Assembly: GCF_964063345.1 (NCBI RefSeq)
Contig: NZ_OZ061318.1
Coordinates: 5,704,001-5,768,000, forward strand
From: Pseudomonas lini
Lineage (GTDB): Bacteria > Pseudomonadota > Gammaproteobacteria > Pseudomonadales > Pseudomonadaceae
Reading direction: 5' to 3'
DNA: 64,000 bases
The stretch's first letter is position 1; every line of letters begins with the position of its first letter. Both the position numbers and the translations under genes were made by a program. The notes beneath the pieces are model-generated. The model saw only the letters and a list, made by a program, of their open reading frames with translations. It was not told the origin of the DNA and made no database searches. Shown piece after piece: positions 42,819 through 53,665 of this stretch.

Positions 42819-43706
42819 ATGAGTTATTACCAGCCGGGCATTCTCGCCACCCCTGTTCCGCCTCAAGCTCGTCATATGTTCTTCGCCCTCGAATCCGCCG
42901 AGGCACTGCCGGCTGCGCTGGATAACCTGATGCGCCTGGTGGACGGAAAGTCGGCGGTCGTCGGTTTCGGTGAATCCCTGGTCAAGGCGCTGCACGCGCA
43001 GATCGACGGGTTGCGCGCCTTTCCTGCGCTGGTCGGTGTTGGCGTCGACAACCCGTCGACCCAACACGCGCTCTGGTGCTGGCTGCATGGCATTGACCGT
43101 GGCGAACTGCTCAATCGCAGTCATGCGATTGAAGCCGCGCTGGCACCGGCCCTGCGTCTGGTGCAGATGAACGAAACCTTCCGCCACATGACCGGCCACG
43201 ACCTGACCGGTTACGAAGACGGCACCGAAAACCCTCACGACGAAGCCGCTGTGGCCGCCGCTTTGCTGAGCGAAGGCGCGGACGGTCTGGTCGGTGGCAG
43301 CTTCGCCGCGATCCAGCAGTGGCAGCATGACTTGAAAGGCTTTCATGCGATGCCGTCCCATGAGAAAGACAACATCATGGGTCGTCGCCTGAGCGACAAC
43401 GAAGAACTCGACGACGCGCCGATCTCTGCGCATGTCAAACGCACCGCTCAGGAAAGCTTCACGCCCGAAGCCTTCGTGGTCCGCCGTTCGATGCCGTGGA
43501 TCGAAGGCGATCGCGCCGGCCTGATGTTCCTGGCTTTCGGTTTTTCTCTCGATGCGTTCGAATCCCAGCTGCGGCGCATGAGCGGTCTGGAAGACGGCAT
43601 CACCGATGGTTTGTATCGCATCAGCCGACCGATCACCGGCGGCTACTACTGGTGCCCACCGCTCAAGGACGGTCGCCTCGACCTGCGTGCATTGCGTATC
43701 GGTTGA
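42819..43706 (+). CDS. DyP-type heme peroxidase
   Basis: The 295-residue protein has the DyP signature GYEDGTENP (catalytic Asp), the proximal heme His in AHVKRTAQES and the distal Arg in VVRRSMPW. It oxidises dyes and other substrates with hydrogen peroxide. There is no signal peptide, so it is cytoplasmic. AAGGAG lies before the ATG. Confidence 0.93.
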   Translation: MSYYQPGILATPVPPQARHMFFALESAEALPAALDNLMRLVDGKSAVVGFGESLVKALHAQIDGLRAFPALVGVGVDNPSTQHALWCWLHGIDRGELLNRSHAIEAALAPALRLVQMNETFRHMTGHDLTGYEDGTENPHDEAAVAAALLSEGADGLVGGSFAAIQQWQHDLKGFHAMPSHEKDNIMGRRLSDNEELDDAPISAHVKRTAQESFTPEAFVVRRSMPWIEGDRAGLMFLAFGFSLDAFESQLRRMSGLEDGITDGLYRISRPITGGYYWCPPLKDGRLDLRALRIG

Positions 43707-43868
43707 ACAGAGGGCCAGATCCTCAAGCGAACCTGAAAGAAAAGATCGCAGGCTTCGCCAGCCTTGTGTCAGGCGTTGCAGGACCAAGCCTGGCGAGTAC
43801 GCGAAGATGCCGCCACCACCATCTACCCATGGCCTTATCTGGCTCAACTTGAAACCACAGAAACCTAA

Positions 43869-43958
43869 TGTGGGAGCGAGCCTGCTCGCGATAGCGGTCT
43901 GACATTCAACATCGATGTTGACTGTAATGGCCTCATCGCGAGCAGGCTCGCTCCCACA
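43869..43958. repeat. REP/BIME inverted repeat
   Basis: TGTGGGAGCGAGCCTGCTCG and its inverted partner enclose an inner ACATTCAACATCGATGTTGACTG-like segment; the whole is a 90-base inverted repeat of the Pseudomonas REP type. It lies between the DyP gene and lexA2. Confidence 0.88.
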
Positions 43959-44038
43959 TTTGCTTGATGTTTAGCATGGGTTTTGTGACTGATCCTCCCA
44001 TCAGCTGACTGGCGGTCCTTGTCAGGAAAAACCCAAAA

Positions 44039-44054
44039 GAGTACAAATGTACTC
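44039..44054. promoter_or_regulatory. LexA2-type operator (GTAC-N4-GTAC)
   Basis: GAGTACAAATGTACTC is a palindrome, imperfect only at its centre, with GTAC repeated after four bases. This is the kind of site reported for the second LexA protein of Pseudomonas. It overlaps the first possible start codon of lexA2, so bound repressor would block the promoter or the very start of the gene. Confidence 0.75.
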
Positions 44055-44664
44055 CATGACGACTTTAACTCCCCGCCGTACCGCCATCCTGACCTTTATC
44101 CGCGATCGAATCGCCGAACACGGTCAGCCCCCGAGCCTCGCTGAAATCAGCGAGGCCTTTGGCTTCGCCTCCCGTAGCGTGGCGCGCAAGCACGTGCTGG
44201 CGCTGACCGAGGCCGGTTTTATCGAGGTCAATGCGCATCAGGCGCGGGGTATCCGGCTGTTGAATCAACCGCCGCGCCCCGAGTTGCTGGACGTTCCGGT
44301 ACTCGGTCGAGTGGCGGCCGGTGCGCCGATCGGTGCCGATGCCGAGGTCCACAGCCGTTTGCTGCTTGATCCGTCGATCTTCTCGCGGGTGCCGGATTAC
44401 ATGCTGCGGGTGCAGGGCGATTCGATGATCGAGGACGGTATTCTCGACGGTGATCTGGTGGGCGTGCGGCGCAATCCCGAAGCGGTCAACGGCCAGATCG
44501 TCGTGGCACGGCTCGACGGCGAAGTCACCATCAAGCGTTTCGAACGGGTCGGCGATTCTGTTCGGCTGTTGCCACGCAATCCGGCTTACCAGCCAATCAT
44601 TGTTCGAGCCGATCAGGATCTGGCCATCGAAGGGGTGTTTTGCGGTCTGGTGAGGCAAGGGTGA
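44047..44664 (+). CDS. lexA2: LexA2 repressor of the imuA-imuB-dnaE2 cassette
   Basis: The 205-residue protein has a LexA-type HTH (SLAEISEAFGFASRSVARKH), the Ala-Gly cleavage pair in RVAAGAPIG, and the S24 serine/lysine dyad (VQGDSMIEDG and EVTIKRFE). The start is either 44047 (AGAG five bases before) or the ATG at 44056. Its gene is the first of a translationally coupled SOS operon: its stop overlaps imuA. Cleavage after DNA damage should induce the mutagenesis genes. Confidence 0.92.
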   Translation: MYSMTTLTPRRTAILTFIRDRIAEHGQPPSLAEISEAFGFASRSVARKHVLALTEAGFIEVNAHQARGIRLLNQPPRPELLDVPVLGRVAAGAPIGADAEVHSRLLLDPSIFSRVPDYMLRVQGDSMIEDGILDGDLVGVRRNPEAVNGQIVVARLDGEVTIKRFERVGDSVRLLPRNPAYQPIIVRADQDLAIEGVFCGLVRQG

Positions 44665-45281
44665 TGGGCGCTGTCGTTGCGTTGGATACGCTGTTCAATG
44701 GCGGCCAGGTCTGGAAGGGCCGGCCTGCGCCACCGGCCGTCAGCCCGCAACCCACCGGGCATGCGGCGCTGGATGCGGCATTGCCCACGGGCGGCTGGCC
44801 GGAAGCGGCGCTGACTGAAATTCTGCTGGCCGGGCAGGGCGTAGGTGAGTTGCAACTGGTGTGGCCGGCATTGGCGCGGCTGTCGGCGGCGGGGGAGCGC
44901 ATTGTGCTGGTGGCGCCACCTTACGTGCCGTATCCCCAGGCCTGGCAGAACGCCGGGGTCGATCTGCGGCAACTGTCGATCATCCAGGCCAGTGAGCGCG
45001 ATGCGCTGTGGGCGGCGGAACAATGCCTGCGTTCGGGCAGTTGCGGGGCGGTGTTGTGCTGGCCGCACAAGGCCGACGATCGGGCGTTGCGCCGTTTGCA
45101 GGTGGCGGCGGAAACCGGTCAGACCCTGGCGTTCGCCTATCGCTCGATCAGTGAAGCCATCAACCCGTCGCCAGCGGCCCTGCGCATCGCCATCGACGTC
45201 AAACCTGCGCAGTTGCGGGTGCTCAAGTGCCGGGGCGGGCTGGCCCGCTCGGCGCCGATTGCCTTTGCCGTCGGGCATTGA
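44664..45281 (+). CDS. imuA: ImuA, SOS mutagenesis accessory protein
   Basis: The 205-residue RecA-like protein (LPTGGWPEAALTEILLAGQGVGELQL) belongs to the ImuA/SulA-like family of translesion cassettes. It works with ImuB and DnaE2 in damage-induced mutagenesis. The start overlaps the lexA2 stop by one base. The GQGVGE loop takes the place of a Walker A. Confidence 0.9.
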   Translation: MGAVVALDTLFNGGQVWKGRPAPPAVSPQPTGHAALDAALPTGGWPEAALTEILLAGQGVGELQLVWPALARLSAAGERIVLVAPPYVPYPQAWQNAGVDLRQLSIIQASERDALWAAEQCLRSGSCGAVLCWPHKADDRALRRLQVAAETGQTLAFAYRSISEAINPSPAALRIAIDVKPAQLRVLKCRGGLARSAPIAFAVGH

Positions 45282-45288
45282 GGTTGCC

Positions 45289-46704
45289 ATGCGCTGGGTT
45301 TGCATTCTTTTCCCGCAATTGGCGCTGGACGCGGTACTGCGTCAGCGCCCCGACCCCGACGAACCGCTGGCGCTGCTGACCGGTCCGGCCCAACGTCGGG
45401 TGCTGCAAGCGGTCAACGGTTCGGCGCGGGCGCTGGGCTTGCGACCCGGCCAGTCGATGACCGCCGCTCAGGCCTTGAGCAAAGGTTTTGTCACCGCCGA
45501 ATACGATGCCGCCGAGATCGAACACTGGCAGCAGTTTCTGGCTGCCTGGGCCTATCGCTTCAGCTCCCAGGTCAGCGTGCATTACCCGCGCGCCGTGGTG
45601 TTTGAAATCGAATCCAGCCTGGGCTTGTTCGGGCCCTGGCCGCAGTTCGAGGCGCGGTTGCGAGCAGAACTCGGCGAGTTGGGGTTTCGTCACCGGATTG
45701 TCGCCGCGCCCAATCCGGTGGCGGCGCGGGTGCTGGCCAACGTTTATGACGGTCTGGTGGTGCCGGACAATGACGCCTTGCAGCATCACCTGGGGCAGTT
45801 GCCCGTCGACCGGATCGCTCTGGAGCCAAGCGTTGCCACAGCTTTGTCACGCATGGGGCTGCGCACCTTGAATCAGGTGCAGGCGCTGCCACGACATAGC
45901 CTGGCCCGGCGTTTCGAGGCTCAGGTGCTCAAGCATCTGGATACCCTGTTCGGCGAGCGACGGCTGGCGCTGGCGTTTTACCTGCCGCCGGACCGTTTCG
46001 ATGCGCGCATCGAACTCAACTTCGATGTGCAATCCCATCAGGCATTGCTGTTTCCGTTGCGCAGGCTGACCGGCGATCTGGCGGCGTTCCTCTGCGGGCG
46101 AGACAGCGGTGTGCAGCGTTTTGATTTGCACCTGGAGCACGCCGGATTGCCAGACACGCTGATCAAGGTCGGCCTGCTCAGTGCCGAGCGCGATCCGGCG
46201 ATGCTGTTCGAACTGGCCCGGGGGCGTCTGGAACAGGTTCAGGTCGAGGCGCCGGTGCGCGGTTTTCGGCTGCGTGCCGAAGAGCTACCGGCCTTTGTGC
46301 CCCAGTACCAGGAACTGTTCGATGATCGTCCGCAGCAATCCTTGCCTTGGGAGCAACTGCGCGAACGCTTGCGCGCGCGATTGGGGGATGACGCGGTGCA
46401 AGGCTTGCGGTTCCAGGCCGATCACCGCCCGGAATGCGCGTGGCAGGCCAGTGTCGACAGCCAGGCCTGCGGGGTGCTGCCTGCCGTGCAACGCCCGGGC
46501 TGGCTACTGACTGAACCGCAGGCGGTACACGAAGGTTCGACGCGCATCCTCATGGGGCCGGAACGCATCGAGTCGGGCTGGTGGGATGGCGACGACGTGC
46601 GTCGCGATTACTACCTGATCGAAACCCGCTCGGGTCAGCAGGGCTGGGCCTATCGGGCGGTGGGTGAAGACGGTCCATTGTGGCTGCAAGGCTGGTTCGC
46701 ATGA
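45289..46704 (+). CDS. imuB: ImuB, Y-family polymerase-like adaptor
   Basis: This 471-residue protein is related to DNA polymerase IV/V but is typically catalytically inactive: the N-terminus ([17 protein letters not shown]) lacks the usual DxD metal aspartate pair. ImuB links the mutasome to the beta clamp. Its stop overlaps the dnaE2 start (ATGA). Confidence 0.9.
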   Translation: MRWVCILFPQLALDAVLRQRPDPDEPLALLTGPAQRRVLQAVNGSARALGLRPGQSMTAAQALSKGFVTAEYDAAEIEHWQQFLAAWAYRFSSQVSVHYPRAVVFEIESSLGLFGPWPQFEARLRAELGELGFRHRIVAAPNPVAARVLANVYDGLVVPDNDALQHHLGQLPVDRIALEPSVATALSRMGLRTLNQVQALPRHSLARRFEAQVLKHLDTLFGERRLALAFYLPPDRFDARIELNFDVQSHQALLFPLRRLTGDLAAFLCGRDSGVQRFDLHLEHAGLPDTLIKVGLLSAERDPAMLFELARGRLEQVQVEAPVRGFRLRAEELPAFVPQYQELFDDRPQQSLPWEQLRERLRARLGDDAVQGLRFQADHRPECAWQASVDSQACGVLPAVQRPGWLLTEPQAVHEGSTRILMGPERIESGWWDGDDVRRDYYLIETRSGQQGWAYRAVGEDGPLWLQGWFA

Positions 46705-49700
46705 GTGTCGACTATGCCGAACTGCACTGCCTGTCGAACTTCAGTTTCCAGCGCGGTGCTTCCAGTGCGCTTGAGCTTTTTCAACGGGCGAAAAAACAGG
46801 GCTATCAGGCGTTGGCGATCACCGACGAATGCACCCTGGCGGGTATCGTTCGCGCCTGGCAGGCGGCCAAGGCCGTGGAATTGCCGCTGATCATCGGCAG
46901 TGAAATACGCATCGAAGACGGCCCGAAACTGGTGCTGCTGGTGGAAAACCTCGAGGGTTACCAAACCCTGTGCCGACTGATTACACGCGCCAGACGCCGT
47001 ACGCAGAAAGGCCAGTATCAGGTGCTGCGCGAGGATTTCGGCGAGCCGTTGCCGGGGCTGTTGGCGTTGTGGGTGCCGGACGCCGTCGATGACGTTGAGC
47101 AGGGCCACTGGCTGAAGCAGACCTTCGCCGAGCGCTTGTGGCTGAGCGTTCAGTTACATCGCGGGCAGGACGACACCCGGCGACTGGCGGCGTTGCTGAC
47201 CCTGGCGCGGGAACTGCGGATCCCGGCGGTGGCCAGCGGCGATGTACACATGCACGCGCGCGGCCGACGTGCCTTGCAGGACACCATGACCGCGATCCGC
47301 CATCACCTGCCGGTGGCCGAGGCCGGATTGCGTCTGCACCCCAATGGCGAACGGCATCTGCGCAGCCTCGACGCCTTGCACGATCTCTATCCGCAGGCAC
47401 TGCTCGACGAAACGCTGAACATCGCCCGGCGCTGCACGTTCGACCTCGGTCAGTTGCGCTATCAATATCCCCGGGAGCTGGTGCCTGAAGGTCACACGGC
47501 CACGTCCTGGTTGCGGGAGTTGGCAGGAAAGGGTGTTCGGTGGCGCTGGGAAAAAGGCCCTAAAGCCGAGGTGTTGGCGCAGATCGACAAGGAGCTGGAG
47601 CTGATTGCCGAGTTGGGGTACGAAAGCTATTTCCTGACGGTTCACGACATTGTGAATTTCGCCCGCCAGCAACACATTCTCTGTCAGGGGCGCGGTTCTG
47701 CGGCGAACTCGGCGGTGTGCTACGTGCTGGGGATCACGGAGATTGACCCGGAGCGGAGCACGTTGCTGTTCGAGCGTTTCCTCTCCAAAGAGCGCAACGA
47801 GCCGCCAGACATCGACGTGGACTTCGAGCACGAGCGGCGTGAAGAAGTCCTGCAGTATGTATTCCAGCGTTATGGCCGCACCCGTGCGGCGCTGACGGCG
47901 GTGGTCAGTACCTACCACGGTGCTGGCGCAATCCGCGATGTGGCCAAGGCATTGGGTTTGCCGCCGGATCAGGTCAACGCCCTGGCCGACTGTTGCGGTC
48001 ACTGGAGTGATCAGGCGCCGCCCGTCGAGCGTCTGCGTGAAGGTGGTTTCGATCCAGACAGCCCGGTATTGCGCCGGGTGCTGAGCCTGACGGGGCAGTT
48101 GATCGGTTTCCCCCGGCACCTGTCCCAGCACCCTGGCGGCTTTGTGATTTCCGAACAGCCCCTGGACAGCCTGGTGCCGGTGGAAAACGCCGCCATGGCC
48201 GAGCGCACCATCATCCAGTGGGACAAGGACGATCTGGACGCGGTCGGGTTGCTCAAAGTCGATATCCTCGCGCTGGGCATGCTCAGCGCGATTCGTCGTT
48301 GTTTCGATCTGCTGCGTCGGCACCGTGGCCGTGACCTTAGCCTGGCGACGGTGCCGGCCGAAGACCCGCAAACCTACGAAATGATTGGCCATGCGGACAC
48401 CATTGGGGTGTTCCAGATTGAATCCCGGGCACAGATGTCGATGTTGCCGAGGCTCAAGCCCAAGAATTTCTACGATCTGGTGATCGAGGTGGCGATCGTT
48501 CGTCCTGGGCCGATTCAGGGCGGAATGGTGCATCCCTATCTGCGGCGGCGTAAGGGCGAAGAAGAGGTGATCTACCCATCGAAAGAACTCGAAGTGGTGC
48601 TCAAACGCACCTTGGGCGTGCCGCTGTTCCAGGAGCAGGTGATGCAGATTGCGATTGTCGCCGCCGACTACAGCCCCGGCGAGGCCGATCAATTGCGCCG
48701 CTCCATGGCTGCCTGGAAACGTCACGGCGGACTGGAACCGCACAAGGAACGTCTGGCGAACGGAATGAAGAAAAACGGCTACACGGCGGAGTTTGCCGCG
48801 CAGATCTTCGAGCAGATCAAAGGCTTCGGCAATTACGGTTTTCCCGAATCCCACGCCGCCAGTTTCGCCTTGCTGACCTATGCCAGTTGCTGGTTGAAAT
48901 GCCACGAGCCGGCGGCCTTCGCCTGTGCGCTGATCAACAGCTGGCCCATGGGGTTCTACAGTCCGGACCAGATTCTTCAGGACGCTCGCCGACATGATTT
49001 GCAGATTCGCCCGGTGGACGTGCGGGCGAGTGACTGGGATTGCAGCCTGGAACCGATCACCGGCGCGCAACCGGCCATTCGCATGGGACTGCGGATGATC
49101 AAGGGCTTTCGCGAGGACGATGCCCGGCGCATTGAAATCGCACGATCGAAAGGGGCGTTTGCCGACATCGCCGACCTTGGCGAACGGGCGCGACTCGATG
49201 TTCGCGCCCAGGAGCAACTGGCCGATGCCGGTGCACTGCGCGGGCTGGCCGGTGACCGGCATCGGGCGCGTTGGGAAGTGGCGGGGGTGCAGAAACAGCT
49301 CGGCTTGTTTGCCGGTTTGCCAAGTCAGGAAGAGCCAGCGGTGTCTCTGCCCAAACCCACCGTGGGCGAAGACCTGCAAGCCGATTACAACAGTGTCGGC
49401 ACCACCCTCGGCCCGCATCCGCTGGCATTGCTGCGGGGTGAATTGAAAGCCCGACGTTGCCGCAGTTCGAAAGAACTTATGGATGTCGAGCACGGCCGAC
49501 CGGTCAGTGTCGCCGGGCTGGTCACCGGTCGGCAGCGTCCGGGGACCGCCAGCGGCGTGACCTTCGTGACGCTTGAAGACGAGTTCGGCAACGTCAACGT
49601 GGTGGTCTGGCGCGACTTGGCCGAACGGCAACGACAGGTACTGGTCGGCTCGCAATTGCTCAAGGTCGATGGGCGCTGGGAAAAGGAAGGCGAGGTGCGG

Positions 49701-49778
49701 CACCTGATTGCCGGACGCTTGAGCGACCTGAGTTCATTGCTCGACGGCATCCATGTGCGCAGCCGGGATTTCCGCTGA
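46701..49778 (+). CDS. dnaE2: Error-prone DNA polymerase DnaE2
   Basis: The 1025-residue C-family polymerase begins with a PHP domain ([18 protein letters not shown]) and carries the catalytic aspartates in [12 protein letters not shown] (about residue 370). HhH and OB domains follow toward the end ([18 protein letters not shown]). It performs SOS-induced translesion synthesis together with ImuA and ImuB. The start overlaps imuB by four bases. Confidence 0.95.
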   Translation: MSVDYAELHCLSNFSFQRGASSALELFQRAKKQGYQALAITDECTLAGIVRAWQAAKAVELPLIIGSEIRIEDGPKLVLLVENLEGYQTLCRLITRARRRTQKGQYQVLREDFGEPLPGLLALWVPDAVDDVEQGHWLKQTFAERLWLSVQLHRGQDDTRRLAALLTLARELRIPAVASGDVHMHARGRRALQDTMTAIRHHLPVAEAGLRLHPNGERHLRSLDALHDLYPQALLDETLNIARRCTFDLGQLRYQYPRELVPEGHTATSWLRELAGKGVRWRWEKGPKAEVLAQIDKELELIAELGYESYFLTVHDIVNFARQQHILCQGRGSAANSAVCYVLGITEIDPERSTLLFERFLSKERNEPPDIDVDFEHERREEVLQYVFQRYGRTRAALTAVVSTYHGAGAIRDVAKALGLPPDQVNALADCCGHWSDQAPPVERLREGGFDPDSPVLRRVLSLTGQLIGFPRHLSQHPGGFVISEQPLDSLVPVENAAMAERTIIQWDKDDLDAVGLLKVDILALGMLSAIRRCFDLLRRHRGRDLSLATVPAEDPQTYEMIGHADTIGVFQIESRAQMSMLPRLKPKNFYDLVIEVAIVRPGPIQGGMVHPYLRRRKGEEEVIYPSKELEVVLKRTLGVPLFQEQVMQIAIVAADYSPGEADQLRRSMAAWKRHGGLEPHKERLANGMKKNGYTAEFAAQIFEQIKGFGNYGFPESHAASFALLTYASCWLKCHEPAAFACALINSWPMGFYSPDQILQDARRHDLQIRPVDVRASDWDCSLEPITGAQPAIRMGLRMIKGFREDDARRIEIARSKGAFADIADLGERARLDVRAQEQLADAGALRGLAGDRHRARWEVAGVQKQLGLFAGLPSQEEPAVSLPKPTVGEDLQADYNSVGTTLGPHPLALLRGELKARRCRSSKELMDVEHGRPVSVAGLVTGRQRPGTASGVTFVTLEDEFGNVNVVVWRDLAERQRQVLVGSQLLKVDGRWEKEGEVRHLIAGRLSDLSSLLDGIHVRSRDFR

Positions 49779-49909
49779 ACCGGCGACATTCAGCTATACC
49801 TCTATGAAACCATTGGCGTCGGCGGTGCTCGAAACAAACGGGCACGCACCGTCTCCTCACGCCGTTGCACTGCCTGAAAACATGTCATTTACAGGACATA
49901 GGCCAGTCG

Positions 49910-52021
49910 ATGCAGTTTCTAGACAATAGCCACGGATGTACCGGCTGGAGCGGCGAAATGGCCGGACGCATTCGCGCGTTCGACTGGAGCCTGACCGAGC
50001 TTGGGAGTATCGATACCTGGCCCGGGAGCCTGTGCAGCGTGGTGCAATTATTACTCGCCTCACCCCTGCCGATGGTGATGCTGTGGGGCCGGCCCGGTTA
50101 CATGATCTATAACGATGCCTACTCGAGGTTTGCCGGTGGGCGCCATCCTTACCTGTTGGGCTCCCCGGTGGAATTGGGCTGGCCAGAGGTCGCCGAATTC
50201 AATCGGCATGTGGTGGATATCTGCCTTGCGGGCGGTACCTTGTCCTATCACAACAAAGCCTTGGTGCTGTTGCGTGATGGTGTACCCGAAGACGTCTGGA
50301 TGGATCTTTACTACAGTCCTGTCGCCGATGATGACGGGCACCCCGCCGGGGTCATGGCGATGGTGGTCGACACCACTGATCATGTGATTACCGAGCGCCG
50401 CCGCCAGGAAGCCGAAAGCGCCTATCGCGCCGACAACGAAAGAGTTCGCCTGGCTCTTAATGCCGGGGCTTTGCTCGGCTCATTCGTCTGGGACATCAAG
50501 GCTAATGTGCTGTCTGCCGACGAACGCTTCGCCCGCACGTTTTCCTATCCGCCCGACCAGGACCTGGCCAACCTGCCACCGCTCATCGCCGAAATGCAGA
50601 TTCATCCCGACGACCGTAGCTGGGTTCAGGAGCGGTTCAATCAGTCGGTGGAAACCGGCGTCCCCTATAACGCCGAATACCGGGTTCTGCGTCCCGATGG
50701 CAGTTACCTGTGGGTGCTGGCCAGTGGGTGTTGCGAGTTCGATGAACAAGGCGAGGCGTTCCGCTTTCCCGGGGTGTTGATTGACATCCACGAACGCAAG
50801 ACCGCCGAAGAGTCGTTGCTCAAATTCACCCGCAACCTGGAGCAGCGAGTCGCCGACGAAGTCGAAGCGCGGCTGGCAGCCGAAGAGCAGTTGCGTCAGT
50901 CACAAAAACTCGAAGCCATCGGTGGTCTCACCGGCGGCGTGGCCCATGACTTCAACAATCTGTTGCAGGTAATCGCCGGCAACCTGCATTTGCTGGCACG
51001 TCACGAGCCAGACAACGCCAATGTGCAACGTCGGGTCAGTGCGTCGATTGCCGCGGTGGAGCGCGGTGCCAAACTGTCGTCACAGTTGCTCGCATTCGCC
51101 CGTCGTCAGCCTTTGTCACCGGCGGTCTGCGATCCACGGCAGATATTTGAAGGGCTGGGGGAATTGTTGCAGCGGGCGTTGGGGGAAACTATCCAGATCA
51201 AGGTGACGGCGCCTGACGATCCATGGCATCTGTACGTGGACTGCAATCAACTGGAAAACGCCATTCTCAATCTCGCGATCAACGCCCGGGACGCCATGAA
51301 CGGCGAGGGGACCATTGCCCTGAGCGCCGAGAACATTGCCCTCGACCGCAAATTTTGCGCGGGCAAGGGCATCGTCGCCGGCGACTATGTTTGCGTCGCG
51401 GTGGCTGATACGGGTGTCGGCATGCCGCCTCAAGTGCTCGCACAGGCCTTCGAACCGTTTTTCACCACCAAGGCCGACGGCCAGGGCACCGGCCTGGGTT
51501 TGAGCATGGTGTTCGGTTTCGTCAAACAGAGCGACGGGCATATCGAGATCTCCAGCGTCGTCGGGCAGGGCACTCGGGTGCAGTTGTATTTCCCGCGCAG
51601 CTTGCGCCCGTTGCTCGGTGAAACAACGCGCCATGATCCGCAGCACCGGGGCGGGCACGAAACCATTCTGGTGGTCGAGGACAACGAAGCGGTGCGGGGC
51701 TCGGCGGTGGACTTGTTGGGTGAAGAGGGCTATCAGGTTTTGACCGCGGCCAACGGTGACCTGGCCATGCAGATGTTGCTCGATGGTGTGACGGTGGACC
51801 TGATCTTCACCGACGTGGTCATGCCCGGTCTGATCAAAAGCTCCGACCTGGCCGCCTGGGCCAAGGTACAGAATCCGCCGGTGGCGGTGCTGTTTACCTC
51901 CGGCCACACCCGGGACATTATTTCGCGCAATCACCAACTCAGCCCCGACACTTATCTGCTGAGCAAACCTTATGGCCCTGAAGCGCTGTTGAGCATGGTC
52001 CGCAGCGTGCTGGGTGGTTGA
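49910..52021 (+). CDS. PAS-domain hybrid sensor histidine kinase with C-terminal receiver
   Basis: The 703-residue protein has two PAS-like domains (about residues 30-160 and 175-295), then a histidine kinase core. His is in GGVAHDFNNLLQ, N-box in NAILNLAINARDAM, G-boxes in ADTGVGMP and GTGLGLSM. A receiver domain (about 585-700) closes it (VVEDNEAVRGS; Asp in DLIFTDVVMPG). There is no clear membrane segment, so sensing is probably cytoplasmic. The partner regulator is not adjacent. The ATG at 49910 follows AGG by eight bases. Confidence 0.9.
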   Translation: MQFLDNSHGCTGWSGEMAGRIRAFDWSLTELGSIDTWPGSLCSVVQLLLASPLPMVMLWGRPGYMIYNDAYSRFAGGRHPYLLGSPVELGWPEVAEFNRHVVDICLAGGTLSYHNKALVLLRDGVPEDVWMDLYYSPVADDDGHPAGVMAMVVDTTDHVITERRRQEAESAYRADNERVRLALNAGALLGSFVWDIKANVLSADERFARTFSYPPDQDLANLPPLIAEMQIHPDDRSWVQERFNQSVETGVPYNAEYRVLRPDGSYLWVLASGCCEFDEQGEAFRFPGVLIDIHERKTAEESLLKFTRNLEQRVADEVEARLAAEEQLRQSQKLEAIGGLTGGVAHDFNNLLQVIAGNLHLLARHEPDNANVQRRVSASIAAVERGAKLSSQLLAFARRQPLSPAVCDPRQIFEGLGELLQRALGETIQIKVTAPDDPWHLYVDCNQLENAILNLAINARDAMNGEGTIALSAENIALDRKFCAGKGIVAGDYVCVAVADTGVGMPPQVLAQAFEPFFTTKADGQGTGLGLSMVFGFVKQSDGHIEISSVVGQGTRVQLYFPRSLRPLLGETTRHDPQHRGGHETILVVEDNEAVRGSAVDLLGEEGYQVLTAANGDLAMQMLLDGVTVDLIFTDVVMPGLIKSSDLAAWAKVQNPPVAVLFTSGHTRDIISRNHQLSPDTYLLSKPYGPEALLSMVRSVLGG

Positions 52022-52044
52022 TTCCCAATTTCATTGACTGCGCA

Positions 52045-52134
52045 TGTGGGAGCGGGCTTGCTCGCGAAAGCGGTGTGTCAGGCAACATTGATGTTGACTG
52101 TGACGCCGCTTTCGCGAGCAAGCCCGCTCCCACA
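52045..52134. repeat. REP/BIME inverted repeat
   Basis: A 90-base inverted repeat with ends TGTGGGAGCGGGCTTGCTCG and CGAGCAAGCCCGCTCCCACA around an AACATTGATGTTGACTG-like centre, of the same type as at 43869 and 53560. Confidence 0.9.
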
Positions 52135-52163
52135 GGTTCCGCACTTGGCCTCAAGGCTTGGGC

Positions 52164-52685
52164 TTATTTATCGGGATGAGCCGCCTGGAGTTTTTTCGCC
52201 ATATCCAGGTGTTTTTCCAGCGCCGGCAACATTTTTTGCGCGAATGCCTTGAGTTCGGTGGCGCCCTTGGTCTTGTCGTCCGTCACTGTGTTGGCTTCTT
52301 TTTTGAACCGTTCAATGGTTTCTTCATGAGCCTTCACCTGATTGTTGGCATAGGCCGTGTCGAAGGATTCATCGCGCAGGTCGAGAATTTTTTCCTTGGC
52401 CTGTTTGACTACTGTCGTTGTGTCCGGCACCTCGATGTCATGCTTTTTAGCCAGTGCCGCCAGTTCATCATTGGCTTTGGAATGATCGGTGACCATCATC
52501 TTGGCGAACGCCTTGACGTCGGCCGATGAGCTTTTTTCCAGAGCCAGTTTGCTAGTCTCGACTTCCGCGATGCCACCCTCCACTGCGTCATCGACGAAGT
52601 CATTGGAGGCGGCGGCAAAAGCCGTGCCCATGCTGGTGCTCAAGGCTACGGCCAGAGCGAGGTGACGTAGATTGAATCCGTCCAT
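52164..52685 (-). CDS. DUF4142 periplasmic protein
   Basis: This 173-residue protein has a signal peptide (cleavage after AFA), then a helical four-helix, ferritin-like DUF4142 domain (AKMMVTDHSKANDELAALAK). Function unknown; members are common in stress-type gene sets. The gene is monocistronic, and the 218-base gap to the next gene holds only its promoter. Confidence 0.88.
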   Translation of the reverse strand: MDGFNLRHLALAVALSTSMGTAFAAASNDFVDDAVEGGIAEVETSKLALEKSSSADVKAFAKMMVTDHSKANDELAALAKKHDIEVPDTTTVVKQAKEKILDLRDESFDTAYANNQVKAHEETIERFKKEANTVTDDKTKGATELKAFAQKMLPALEKHLDMAKKLQAAHPDK

Positions 52686-52903
52686 CGGACATTCTCCACA
52701 CAGGTTTTTATGGGCGATCCAGGTGATCGTTAATCAATGGAGGCGGGCGCTGATGCAAAGGTTTTATCGTGTTTGCGACAGGACGACGAACGGACACCGC
52801 TGGTCTGATAGACGGTCGACAGAACAGGGTAAGCAAGGCCATTCTGATAGCTGGTGAACGCAATCGATCGCGTTTGCTACCGATCAACAAACGGAGGTGT
52901 TCC

Positions 52904-53146
52904 ATGCCGGTGACTCATGATCTGTATCAGGATCTGAAACTTTCAAAGGAAGAGATCCAGCAAAAACGCACCAAGGATCCGTTACTGGATTCACTGATCA
53001 ACAAGTATTCTCAGGCGGACGCCGAGGTGGTAAAGGCTGAGACCGCCCAATCGGACGCGCTCAGCGATGACGAACTGAAGAAACTCAAGGAGAAGCGCGT
53101 GCTGGTCAAGAATAAGATCGTTGAACGACTCCAGACGCCGTCCTGA
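52904..53146 (+). CDS. DUF465/YdcH-like small coiled-coil protein
   Basis: The 80-residue helical protein fits the DUF465/YdcH small-protein pattern (SDDELKKLKEKRVLVKNKIVE). GGAGG precedes the ATG at 52904 by six bases. Function unknown. Confidence 0.7.
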   Translation: MPVTHDLYQDLKLSKEEIQQKRTKDPLLDSLINKYSQADAEVVKAETAQSDALSDDELKKLKEKRVLVKNKIVERLQTPS

Positions 53147-53254
53147 CCTCTGTATCAAGCCACTGACGACCGGCGGCTGAAAAATTGGAACGGGGATAAA
53201 TACCGGCACCTCGAATGATCAGAGCCCGACTTTGCGGCCCATGCGAGGTGCCCC

Positions 53255-53515
53255 ATGCCCCATTCAGCCTTTCCCCCTAAAGAAAAGTACCCCAGCGAAG
53301 AACAGGGCGGCTATGACCCGATCCCGACGCATCCCGAACCCCTGAGCCCAGGACGCACCACCGTCAACCCCGAGGATGAACCGGGCATCGATGAATTGCC
53401 GGACAATGAGGACATAACGCCTCTGGAGCAGGATGACGTCACTGGCATCGACCCGGAGCGAGTGCGCGAAGAGACAGACAATTCGGTACGCGATGGTGAG
53501 ATGGATTCGCGTTGA
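53255..53515 (+). CDS. Small acidic, proline-rich hypothetical protein, 86 aa
   Basis: This 86-residue protein is highly charged and disordered-looking (EEQGGYDPIPTHPEPLSPG; EDEPGIDELPDNEDITPLEQ). No named domain. GAGGTG lies before the ATG. It is followed by a REP element. Confidence 0.6.
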   Translation: MPHSAFPPKEKYPSEEQGGYDPIPTHPEPLSPGRTTVNPEDEPGIDELPDNEDITPLEQDDVTGIDPERVREETDNSVRDGEMDSR

Positions 53516-53559
53516 TTCCACGAGGGTTGATCACAAACCTCGCGGCAACCCCAATCAAC

Positions 53560-53650
53560 TGTGGGAGTGGGCTTGCTCGCGAATGAGGCCATGCCAGTCA
53601 ACATCAATGTTGAATGTCAGTCCGCCTTCGCGAGCAACCCCGCTCCCACA
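53560..53650. repeat. REP/BIME inverted repeat
   Basis: TGTGGGAGTGGGCTTGCTCG and CGAGCAACCCCGCTCCCACA enclose an AACATCAATGTTGAATG-like core; third copy of this element in the window. It lies between convergent genes. Confidence 0.9.
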
Positions 53651-53665
53651 GGTTGATTTCCGTTA

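Noticed and set aside
47154..49703. 849-codon open frame on the minus strand
   Set aside because: It lies wholly antisense to dnaE2 and is a codon-bias shadow; no binding site or known domain.
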